64,000 bases of DNA from Paracamarosporium sp. OC-R06-R3 (lineage: Eukaryota > Ascomycota > Dothideomycetes > Pleosporales > Didymosphaeriaceae): assembly GCA_019828545.1 (NCBI GenBank), contig JACVRA010000171.1, positions 62,001 to 126,000 on the forward strand, read 5' to 3'. The notes under the pieces were generated by a model that was given only the letters and a program-made list of their open reading frames with translations, was not told where the DNA came from and searched no databases. A program made the translations under genes and the position numbers. Of the stretch, positions 54,567-64,000 are shown piece after piece. Position 1 is the stretch's first letter, and each line of letters starts with the position of its first letter.

Positions 54567-57500
54567 ATGAAGGTTAGTCAGTATGTTTTGCGCTTTGCGC
54601 TAACACTGCTGGGATGCAATGCTGTTGCTGCGCGGGCCTTGAGCGGTAAACCGCGCGACTTGATTATCCATGAGGAACGTGCTCTTCAGGACATCGTAAG
54701 CTTCCCTTATCATTGTCTCATGCGCATGTCTGATTATGACGAGGTTACCTGGGACGAACACTCTCTCTTTGTCCATGGAAAACGCGTGAACTTTTGGGGC
54801 GGAGAATTCCATCCATTTCGGTACGTTTACCATCTCGACTTGAGATTGCGTGTATTGATGCATTGGAGATTACCGGTTCCAAGCCTCTGGTTAGATATCT
54901 TCCAAAAAATCAGGGCGATGGGGTACAATGGTGTAAGCTTCTACTCGGCGTGGGTGTTGCATGAACCGAAGCCAGGGAAATTCAGCGCGGAGGGTTTGTT
55001 CGATTGGGAGCCGTACTTTGAGGCTGCGAAAAAGGCGGGAATCTACCTTGTTGCCGTGAGTACTCTTATGCAAAACTTGTCCATGGTCGGGCTGATGGTG
55101 GGATTAGCGTCCTGGACCGTACATCAACGCGGAAGTACACGGTGGCGGCTTCCCTGGTTTCCTCCAGAGAATTCAAGGGAACCTGCGCACACCAGACGCT
55201 GACTATCAGGAAGCATCGAGGAACTATATTGAATCTATCACGCCTATCCTTGCGAAAGCCCAGATCACAAACGGGGGCCCTATTATTCTCTTCCAGCCCG
55301 AGAACGAATACTCTGCGGGTATGAATAATGTCACGTTCCCAGACGCAGACTACATGAATGGCCTTATGAAGCAGTTCAGAGATTTGGGCATCGTGGTTCC
55401 GTTTATCAACAACGTTGCGTGGCCTAGTGGGATCAACGCCCCAGGTACAGATGCACCGGTCGATATTTACGGACACGATTCGTACCCATTGGGGATGGAT
55501 TGTTCCGATCCGAAGAACTGGGCTGATGGTGCGTTACCTACGGACTGGAGGAAGACGCATCTTGAGCAGAGCCCGAGTACACCTTATCTACTGGTTGAGT
55601 ATCAAGGCGGTGCGTATCAGCCATGGGGCGGAGACGGCTTCGAGAAGTGCGCCGAATTCACCAATTATGAGTTCGAGCGTGTCTTTTACAAGAACAATAT
55701 TGCTGCCGGTGCTACAATTAGTAATTTCTATATGGTAGGTGAGAGTCTGGAGTTGCGTTGAACGCTGCTAATCTTGAGGAGACCTTTGGTGGGACAAACT
55801 GGGGCAATCTCGGCCATGCGGATGGATATACTTCGTACGACTATGGCGCTGCCATTACAGAAGAACGACAAGTCCATCGTGAGAAGTACAGCGAGGCAAA
55901 GCTTATCGCAAATTTTGTTGCTGCTTCGGGAGATGCACTTGCATCCGCAAAGCCTGGATCCAACACAACGGGAGTATATGCAGATAACGAGGCGGTTACC
56001 GTGACTCCGCTCATTGGAGAGAAGACTAGCTTCTATGTTACGCGGTATGCCTTCCGCAAAATGTTAGGTTTACTTCTCTAACAGACTCTAGTCAAACGAA
56101 GTACAATTCGTTGAGTTCTGTATCGTACAAGTTCAAGCTAGCAACCAGCGCTGGTAATATCACCATCCCACAACTTGGTGGAACGCTTTCGCTTCACGGT
56201 CGCGACTCGAAGATACACGTCGCAGACTTCCCGGTCGGAGACTACAACCTCTTGTACTCATCAGCAGAGATCTTCACGTGGAAGAAGCATGGCTCCAGAA
56301 CGACTCTCGTCGTATACGGCGGTCCGAATGAGCACCATGAATTAGCTGTGTCAAAAACTAGCGGAGCCACGTCTGTCGAAGGTTCTGGTATTAAGTTTTC
56401 TAACCGTAATGGGAACACGATCCTTAATTGGCAGTCTACGCCTAATCGAAGAGTCGTACGGATCGGAAACGGTCTTTACATCATCGTTCTTGATCGAAAT
56501 TCTGCACACGATTACTGGACCGTGAGCACTGAAGAGGGCAGTTACCCTCACGAGCTTACACCATCGTCGGAACTCATTGTCAAAGCTGGTTACTTGCTTC
56601 GTACTGCTTCTGTATCCGACGGAAAAGTCCACCTAACAGGCGACACAAATGCGACAACGACTGTCGAAGTTGTTGCAGGTGCTCACGAAAAGGTCAATGG
56701 GTTGACGTTCAATTCTAAAGAGATCAAAACAACGCTCGACCGCAATGGCTTCCTTAAGTCCACCGTCGCGTTCACTGCTCCAAAGATTAACATCCCAGAT
56801 CCGAACGCTTTGTCATGGAGATCCATCAATACTCTGCCAGAATTACAGCCAGAATACGATGACTCGGCGTGGCCAGATGCAGACCACACAGAAACCAACA
56901 ACACCTACTGGCCCCTCACTACGCCTACGGTGCTCTGGGGCGCAGAATACGGATTCCACGCAGGCTCACTCATAACGCGCGGCCGCTTTGTTGCCACCGG
57001 AAACGAAAGCGTGCTCCACCTCAACGTATCCGGAGGCTCAGCATTTGCATTTTCCGCGTGGATCAACAGTACATTCATCGGATCCTGGGATGGAGCAGGC
57101 GACGTCAAAATCGCCAACCTGACATTGGACGTACCCAAACTATCCAAAGGAAAGGACTATGTCCTCACCGTGCTCTCTGAGTAAGTAATCCTAGGGTAAA
57201 AAGTGGGTGCTCATGCTAGCGATTGTCGGACACTCTCAGACTTTCCACTTGTGTCTGAAGATTCCAGACATTAACAGCTGGCTATGAAACCTACTTCTAC
57301 CTATTCCTTTAATATTTGAATATCACACTGACTTTGTAACCACGCTTTAAGTCACATGGGCCATAACGGTAACTGGTTCGTGGGCTACAATGAGATGAAG
57401 ACTCCTCGAGGTATCATCGGATATTCCTTCCCGGGCCACACGCCTGCAAGCTCGAACGGCACATCCCGCGCCCCTGACGGCATAAAATGGAAAATCACAG

Positions 57501-58027
57501 GGAACCTAGGCGGCGAAGATTTCCATGGTGGCGTCCGCGGTTCTCTCAACGAAGGCGCTCTCTGGATTGAAAGAAATGGATTCCACCTCCCTTCGGCGCC
57601 GACATCCTCTTGGAAAACTAGCTCTGGTCCTACCACTGCACTGTCTGAACCCGGTGTGGCTTTCTATACGACTACTTTTGACCTCGATATTCCCTCAGGA
57701 TGGGATGTGCCAATCTCTTTCATCTTTAATGGAGACGCCTTCGATGGAAAGGGAAAGGGGTGGAGAGCTCAGCTGTGGGTTAACGGGTATCAATTCGGGA
57801 AGTTTGCCAATGCGATCGGCCCTCAGAGGAGGTTTCCTGTCCCGCAAGGTATCTTGAATTATAGTGGGAAGAATTACTTGGGTGTTAGCATATGGGCGCT
57901 TGAAGAGGGTGGTGCGAAGCCGGAGGGATTCGAGATTGTTGCTGGCATGGCGGTTCAGACTGGATTCGGCGAGGAGGTGGAGTTGAGTCCTATGGACGGG
58001 TGGGAGAAGAGGAAGGGGGCGTACTGA
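54567..58027 (+). CDS. lacA: Secreted beta-galactosidase, glycoside hydrolase family 35
   Basis: Seven exons: 54567-54695, 54744-54820, 54869-55055, 55108-55734, 55782-56044, 56092-57180 and 57352-58027, coding 1015 residues (Aspergillus LacA about 1005). It removes terminal beta-galactosyl residues from lactose and plant cell-wall galactans. A signal peptide ([19 protein letters not shown]) leads into the catalytic (beta/alpha)8 domain: [36 protein letters not shown], acid/base Glu about 198 in [10 protein letters not shown], nucleophile Glu about 295 in [15 protein letters not shown], then [12 protein letters not shown]. The C-terminal beta-domains include [18 protein letters not shown] and [18 protein letters not shown]. 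Five introns are 47-52 nt; the sixth is 171 nt. Intron 5 uses the second of two close AGs, because the first gives an in-frame stop. Confidence 0.93.
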
Positions 58028-58159
58028 GGGAAGTTGAGACGAGGGTCGAGGCGTGGAGGTTTCCTGTCCGGCAGTCTCAAACAAAATCGTCGAAATGTTG
58101 TAGTACGATCAGATGTCATCAATATTACTCTTAAACATTAGAGATTAATCTTCATGTCT

Positions 58160-59226
58160 CTACTCTCTTCGCATACCTTGCGAATCGTTTGCAGCCGGCA
58201 ACTCGCTCGCAGGTGCAGGTGCACTAAGCTCTGCGGCCACTTCTCCCCCTTTGAGCTGGTAAATCGGCGTTCCTCCTACCTGCGGCGCTTGATTATATAA
58301 CCCCGTCTCATGAACTCGGTCGCCCTCTCCAGCTTCATGGGCTTTTTCAACCGGCGCCTGTTCGTACTTTTCTCCTTTTTCTTTTCTTCGTCGAAGAAGC
58401 GCAATGATAGCCCCAATGATTGCTAAAAGCCCAACAACAGCCCCAATAACCGCACCCGCAATCGTACCACCAGACACCTTCTTCTTCTTCTTCCTTCTCG
58501 AAGTCGTAGAACTTGTTCCAGACCCCCCTGCTGGCTTAGAGGTAGCAGAGGTCTTCGACTTAGATTTAGAAGAAGATGAACGCACCGCGCACCCGACCGT
58601 AGCCTTACTCGGCGCAAACCCATCGATCAAGTGTGCCCATGCCTGCGCCCCGCTCGTACTCGGAGACCACATCTGCTGCACACTCGACCCATCGGCATCA
58701 TACACGATTGCTGTCTCGCTCTGCGAGATGCTGATGTCGGAATAGCATATCCCGCCGTAGGCAGGGCGGCTCGAGACCACCAGCACGCTGGTCGTAGTCG
58801 CGAATTTGTAACCCCTGTGCTTCGCGTTAGACACATCTTTATCGCTTATCCACACATCCATCTCCTTAATCACGTGTTCATCATGGAAATACCGTTCAAA
58901 ACTTACGAAGGACAACAAGCAATATAATTTCGCTCCGCGGCAAATGCAGTGCAAAAGTTTTCAGGACACACCAGCGGGCTCATAGCAGGTACAACGGAGC
59001 TGCCCAAGGCGCTCGCCGTGCTCGGCGCAACAGGCGTGTAGCTCTTCAGAAACTCCTTGGGGTAGCAGTCGCTGGCTGTGACGCTGGGTGCAGGAAATGG
59101 CTCATTCCAGTAGATGAGGTAGCCGGGTGAGGGTAGGATGTTGATATTGTGCGCTGCGGTGCATGATGCGGGTGGAGTGAAGGTTGTGGATAGGGCGGGT
59201 GTGGTCGTTGGTTGGCGGAGGGCCAT
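58160..59226 (-). CDS. Single-pass membrane protein with a Cys-containing ectodomain
   Basis: Two exons on the minus strand, 59226-58907 and 58814-58160 (intron 92 nt), coding 324 residues. There is no classical signal peptide (MALRQPTTTPALSTTFTPPA). About 200 N-terminal residues contain several cysteines (SDCYPKEFL, VCPENFCTAF, IACCPSGY, GICYSDI), followed by a Ser/Lys-rich linker, one membrane helix (GAVIGAVVGLLAIIGAIIAL, about 230-250) and a cytoplasmic-type tail. The architecture matches a common fungal class of putative cell-surface sensors or wall-linked proteins whose N-terminal domain starts TTTFTPPASC; function is unknown. Basic clusters sit on both sides of the helix (RRKKKKK before, RRRKEK after), so topology is ambiguous. 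Confidence 0.8.
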
Positions 59227-59618
59227 TATTATCGTTGCTGGGTTATAGACGTTCCAGTGTGAGAGATGTGTTAGAGGCGGATGGAGATGTTATTTGCGCA
59301 GTCCGTCGCGCGAGTTAAAATTCGCTGTCGAGTCGAGAGCTGAAGCCGTCCATCCCTCGATTGAAAACAGTCTAGCGTCGCGAGTACCGATCCCCTATAT
59401 TTCTGGGCGTCAGCAGTCTGCTCCAGTTATACGTCGATACGCCTTGCGCCTTTTTGGCCCCCATTCGAGGACAGCTCCTGGCATGCGTTACACTGCGACG
59501 ACCCATTGTTGTTCCAAGCTGAATGGTACTACAGTTTCATATAACAGTGGATTCTCTTGAAGTTTCTTCTGCATAGAACATTGAAACGACCTTTTAGCGG
59601 GGGAGGAGAGCCAGTATA
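59227..59618. other. Short intergenic region
   Basis: Promoter of the membrane protein and 3' side of the P450, both on the minus strand. Nothing else was recognised. Confidence 0.5.
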
Positions 59619-61345
59619 TTACGCATGTGCATCCTCCTCGACGACTTCCTCACTCTCGATCCTCACGACCTCAATCTTGGCCACAACCCGCCTTCTCAAT
59701 TCAACTTTTGGGTCCATCCCCGTTTTAGGAACCGACACGCCAAACGCCAAATTATCATGCTCATTTTTAGGGAAGCACTGAGTTTTCCCGTCTACCAGCG
59801 GCACATCAGCATCGTACATGTACAGAAGGTACGCGACGTAATTCAGCACCTGTCTGGCGGCATATTTTTTCCCAGGACACAGCCAACCACCTCCACCAAA
59901 GGGCCGGAAAGCTGTGTGCAATACAAGACTCTTGTCCCGAACAAATCGCGCTGCGTCAAAGTTATGGTGGTTGGGGCCCCAGATTTGGCTCGAGTGCCCC
60001 AGGTGTCGCAGTGGGATCATTATCTGGTTTCCAGGCTCAAGTACCTTCCCTTGGATTTCAGTCCTTCCCTCCACAAAGCGCACGGTGTTGGAGGTTATGT
60101 GCAGACGTAGGACTTCACGGAAGCATGAATCAAGAAGGGGACATTTCTCTGCAATGTACCTAGCGTCCAGAGTGCCGTCCTTGTACGCTGGGGTGATTTC
60201 CTCGCGAATCATCGCCTTGAGCGTAGGATCGAAGAGGATGTAGCAGAGCAGCCAGTACGATGTAGCGTGCACGTTTGCGAGCGCAGCGAGGAACACTACG
60301 CTCAGGAGTGCTGCGTTGGAGCGCAGTTGCAAGCCGCCTTGCGTCTGCGCTTGTACCAAGGTACGGATGAGCCAAGAAGCATCCGACGTGAGTTCCTGTC
60401 CGCTTTCTAGCTCTGCGGCTATGAAGTGCTCTAAGGCGCGCATGCTCGCCTCGTGGTCGCGTGCCACGCCAGGAACCATCCACTTTGGATACTGGTACAC
60501 GAGCTTCCAGAGGCCATCAATGAAGCCTTGAATGGGTTTCGACACATCTGGGTTTATCTCCAGAAGCTTGGTGCCGAAGAGCATCTTCGTAATCGGGATC
60601 GTGAGCGTGGCGTCTAGGAGGCTGCGCAGAGGCAGGCGCAGGCTAGTCTCATCCGCTGAGACGACTACATCTCTACTATCGCACAATCTTGCCCATGACG
60701 ATGTTTCCATGACACCCGCGAAGAACACGTCCCAGAGCTCTTCGACTTTATCCACGGCTAGCTGCCGTTTGTAGATCCAGTGGATGCAGTCTTTCATGTT
60801 GAGACCGGTCGTGGGATACGCGCTGGTTTCGGGTTTGCTGCGGTCGAGATGGATCATGACTTGGTTCAAAGCAGACACGTCGCTTTTCTGCACGCCGAAA
60901 CAACACACGAAGAAGTCGAGGAAGCGGTGGAAGGAGAGCGAGGTCGTGTTGCGAAATACGGTTGTGATCGCCTCGGGCGAGGTTATGAAGTAGTTTTTTA
61001 TACCCAAGAGTTGGATGGCGAATGGCTCTTGGGTGTCACGCATCATATAGCTGCAAAGAGTCCCTGTCTTCAGCGCCGGGATTCTTTGCAAGGTGGGGGA
61101 AGTTTGGGGCGTACCTACATTCCTGCGTCGACTACTGCGGGCGCGTTCACGAAGAATGGTAGTGTGTGCCCTAAGATGGGGATCCAGTATGGGAGTTCTC
61201 TGACTAAACGAGGGCAGAGCGCTGGACTGATAGTGAACTTCCATAACCGCCAGAAAAGAAGGGATAGGAGGAGGCATGTTGGAATGACAACTTCTACCCG
61301 GGTGAGGTGGGAGGTAGAAACTTGAGAAAGAATTTCAATGAGCAT
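59619..61345 (-). CDS. Cytochrome P450, CYP7/CYP8-like fungal type
   Basis: Two exons on the minus strand, 61345-61119 and 61050-59619 (intron 68 nt), coding 552 residues. An N-terminal anchor (VVIPTCLLLSLLFWRLW) targets the ER. The haem ligand is Cys about 467 in FRPFGGGGWLCPGKKYA; the K-helix ExxR is in CFREVLRLH. The I-helix reads FLAALANVHATSYWLL and lacks the usual acidic-Thr pair (A/G-G-x-D/E-T), as in CYP8-type enzymes, so oxygen activation may be atypical; substrate is unknown. The segment EPFAIQLLGIKNYFI after the intron is typical of fungal members. Two acceptors are possible: TTTGCAG at 61051 (used here) or GCAAAG slightly upstream, which would add 11 residues. It is divergent from an MFS exporter. 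Confidence 0.85.
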
Positions 61346-62004
61346 GACGAAGCTTGGTTCTGATCTCGTTAAGAATGGTATTGGAAGATTGGGTGAAATA
61401 CCTTCCACTTTACTGGGCGTTCGCCATAGTACTAATATTCCTAGGTTTTGATAGTAAGAAGAGGCGCATTTTCCGGGTGTGGCACTGGCCGTTTGCTCCT
61501 CTGGCTGCGCCCCAATCTCATCGGGGATCAATATCGCACACGTGACTTGGAAAGCGTCTGTCAAGATAGGGCTCTATGCACCCTTTTGGGGTCTACTAGA
61601 GATGATGGGGCTGCAGGGCAATCATGCAGGTCGAATACGAGGTATATGCGACATGGGCAAGGATGCAAGCACCACTATGAAGCTAGCGACCAGCCAGGGC
61701 GAACGTTGGAGGCACAGGCGACGCTCGAGCCATGACGCGAATTAGATTGCAATACGCCGCATCAGGGCAGTTTTCGGAACGAGATCTGCGGGCATCCATT
61801 TCGTATGCCACAAACAAGATTCTAAGGATACTTTCCGGGGTTCACTAATGCAACGAATACTACTCGGTGTACTCTCTAATTAGCCTGACGAGGCTTTCAT
61901 TTTATCAGGTAGAGTAATCGTCTGCAATTTTACGCAGACATCTGGAATTCCCACCACACTTTCTATCATCACCTCTCGAACCAGACCTCACTCAATCCTC
62001 CGTA
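61346..62004. promoter_or_regulatory. Shared divergent promoter of the P450 and the MFS exporter
   Basis: 659 bp between the two start codons, with no gene inside. Divergent P450-transporter pairs are frequent in fungal metabolic clusters. No clear Zn2Cys6-type CGG palindrome was identified by eye; a CGG-N12-CCG arrangement at 61474-61491 is weak. Confidence 0.5.
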
Positions 62005-63914
62005 ATGGAAAAGGGCTCGGAGCCACCCTCGTCGCCCAAGACCCCATCGTCTCATTCGAAATCCGTGTACAACGTAGAGCTTCAAACAATTGCTGAGCAG
62101 CATCCTATAGCAGAGATAAAAGCAGCCGAAGAAGGCTCGGACTCCAGGGCCTATCCCACAGTATGGCGCCGTCGCCTGCTCGTCGGTGCCCTCATGCTCG
62201 GCATGTTTCTCGTCGGCGTGGATAGCAGCATCATCGGCGTGGTGACACCTAAAATAACAACCGCGTTCCACGCCATGGACGACATCGCCTGGTACGGTTC
62301 AGGATACATGCTTCCACACACGGTGTTGCAGCCGACATTTGGAAGCTTCTACAAGGCATTCAACATGAAGGGCGTGTATTTGGCGAGCATTGCGATTTTC
62401 GAAAGTACGTGTATTGAAGCCACAAGCTCCATGGGCTCGTTGAGAGGGATGCGGGAGATACCTTTCGGCTTAGACTGACGGTGTACTTAGTTGGGTCGTG
62501 TCTCTGCGCTGCAGCTCCAAACTCGTCGACTTTTATCATCGGCCGCGTGATTGCTGGATGTGGAGCTGCCGGTATTTTACAAGGCACGTTGAGCATCATA
62601 GGCGTATCTGTACCGCGGCAACAAGTGCCACTGTACTATGGCATCGTGCTCAGTGTACAAGGTGTTAGTGCATGTTCGGCACCCATATTCGGGGGCGTGT
62701 TTTCAGATGCGGTCAGTTGGAGATGGTGCTTTTGGATGTGCGTATTCTCAGCCCCGACATCCTGCAGCTCGAACTAACGAGTGAGAATAGCAACCTGCCT
62801 TTGGGAGGTATAACGCTCGCTTTAGTACCATGGCTCGTTCGTGGACAACAACACACTGATACCTTACGAGATCTACCATTCCTGACGCGTTTACGGCGTG
62901 TGGACTGGCTTGGGACGCTGTTCTTCATGAGCAGCTTCATTTGTCTCTTTCTTGCTTTACAATGGGCCGGACAAACCAAGCCTTGGGCATCATCCGAGGT
63001 TATTGGGCTCTTCGTTGGATTTGGACTTCTGCTGTGTGGTTTCGCGGCCACGCAAAAGTTCATGGGTGAAAAGTCGTTGATTCCGCTTCGGATCCTCAAA
63101 CAGCGGACCATCCTGTTTGGTTCCATCTATCTCATCTTTATAGGACTAGAAACTGCCGTTGTAAGTGCGCCTTTGATTTGCGCCCTAGGGAGCGTATCCA
63201 AATTGACGCTCACTATAGTATCTTTACTACATCCCCATATACTTCCAAGCCGTCCGCGGCACCTCAGCCACCAATTCCGGGATCCGCATGATTGCAATGG
63301 ACGCAGCACGCATTCTTTTCATTATAATCTCCGGCGCCCTCGTCACCAAGTACGGGAACTATATGCCCTACATGGTCTTAGGAACAATCATCAACACCGT
63401 CGGTGCAGGCCTCCTTATCCGTCTCGACACTTCCACCTCGACCGCCCTCTCAACTACGTTTCTATTCATAGTCGGCATGGGAGCCGGTATTGGCGGAAAT
63501 CAGCCCTTCACAGCCGTCCAAGCAGTGCTACACCAAGACGATATGCCCATCGGGAATGGCTTGAGCGTATTTGGGTTGCAATTGGGAACAAGTCTGGCCT
63601 TTGCTATCGGACAGACGGCATTTTTGACAAGGATCTTTCATTTGCTGGGGCGCAATTCGCTTACCGCTAACATACCTCGAGCTGAGATCATTGCGGCTGG
63701 GGCTTCCCATCTGGACCAGTTGGCCGAGGGACCAGAGGTGCTCAAGGTGCTCAGAACAGCATATGCAGGCGGCATACGGGATACCATGATTGTAGCACTA
63801 GTGGCGATATGCCTGGGAATTGCGTGTTGTACGGGCATGGAGTGGGTGACGCTGGGGGCTAAAAATGGTAAGAATGAAAAAGAGGCGGAGAGGGCAACGG
63901 GGGCGAATATGTAG
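62005..63914 (+). CDS. MFS drug/metabolite exporter, 14-helix DHA2 type
   Basis: Four exons: 62005-62404, 62491-62737, 62791-63160 and 63219-63914, coding 570 residues. A hydrophilic N-terminal tail of ~50 residues precedes 14 predicted helices, matching the proton-driven DHA2 drug:H+ antiporters such as those accompanying fungal toxin or metabolite clusters. Motifs seen: GVDSSIIGVVTPKITTAFH (helix 1, motif D1-like), GRVIAGCGAAGILQG (motif B, Arg in GRVIAG), [29 protein letters not shown] (motif C then the WRW-F-xNLP signature, interrupted by intron 2) and the loop after helix 6. Plasma membrane location is expected. Introns are 86, 53 and 58 nt. It probably exports the product of, or protects against, the substrate of the adjacent P450 (inference). 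Confidence 0.9.
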
Positions 63915-64000
63915 GCTGTGTGCCTGCGGAATAGAGTGCTGCATTTGTGAAAGTGTGTGCTCTCGATGCGTCCATGGAACGCCGTGCAACCTATGTAGAT

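Noticed and set aside
57181..57351. Long 171-nt intron of the beta-galactosidase as a possible snoRNA host
   Set aside because: CTGA motifs exist but no RTGATGA box is present, and no H/ACA boxes were recognised.

Overview
This is filamentous ascomycete DNA. The evidence is short spliceosomal introns (mostly 45-70 nt, GT-AG with CTRAC-like branch sites), a TEA/ATTS conidiation regulator of the AbaA type, a het-C protein, a fungal rhodopsin-fold membrane protein and a eukaryotic-type single-chain urease. The general look fits Dothideomycetes (probably Pleosporales), but that placement is inference from family resemblance. No bacterial, viral, transposon, tRNA or rRNA sequence was recognised. 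Gene models were built by hand from splice signals. Every spliced reading frame closes in phase, which is the main internal check on the coordinates.

Left part (1-20 kb): a DUF1479 oxygenase with a mitochondrial-looking leader (986-2559, +), a PTH11/rhodopsin-like seven-helix protein (4712-5989, +), het-C with a GYG-rich repeat tail (6942-10013, -), the ERMES subunit MDM12 (11906-13198, -) and a 48-residue Cys/His protein (15400-15546, -). A 4.7-kb stretch without a recognisable gene follows, ending in a promoter with a perfect CRE (TGACGTCA).

Middle part (20-44 kb): large-subunit catalase (20265-22586, +), a zinc-ribbon UPF0768 protein (24321-24771, -), and dynein light chain LC8 split into seven tiny exons (25668-26287, -). 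LC8 is head-to-head with the ribosome-biogenesis factor MRD1 (26544-29295, +), whose second intron carries a C/D-box snoRNA. Next come the developmental regulator AbaA (30133-32569, +), a protein with three dsRBD-like modules (33706-34946, +), an assembly gap inside a CACAG microsatellite, an HMO1-like HMG-box protein (36579-38203, -), urease (39094-41915, -) and a conserved fungal protein of unknown function (42493-43998, +) sharing the urease promoter.

Right part (44-64 kb): a 1365-residue serine-rich protein with two C-terminal membrane segments (46110-50410, +), a candidate 59-residue membrane protein (51473-51702, -), an omega-amidase-type nitrilase (52241-53155, -), a secreted GH35 beta-galactosidase in seven exons (54567-58027, +), a single-pass membrane protein (58160-59226, -), and a P450 (59619-61345, -) divergent from a 14-helix MFS exporter (62005-63914, +).

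The window is mostly ordinary chromosome. The most useful discoveries are the snoRNA inside MRD1 with an 11-nt complement to a conserved LSU rRNA segment (snR76-like), six same-strand AbaA-type CATTCY sites upstream of abaA, the CRE in the catalase promoter, the micro-exon LC8 gene, and two GC-AG introns. The catalase and AbaA elements link stress/spore physiology to conidiation. The right-end P450/MFS pair could be the edge of a small metabolic cluster.
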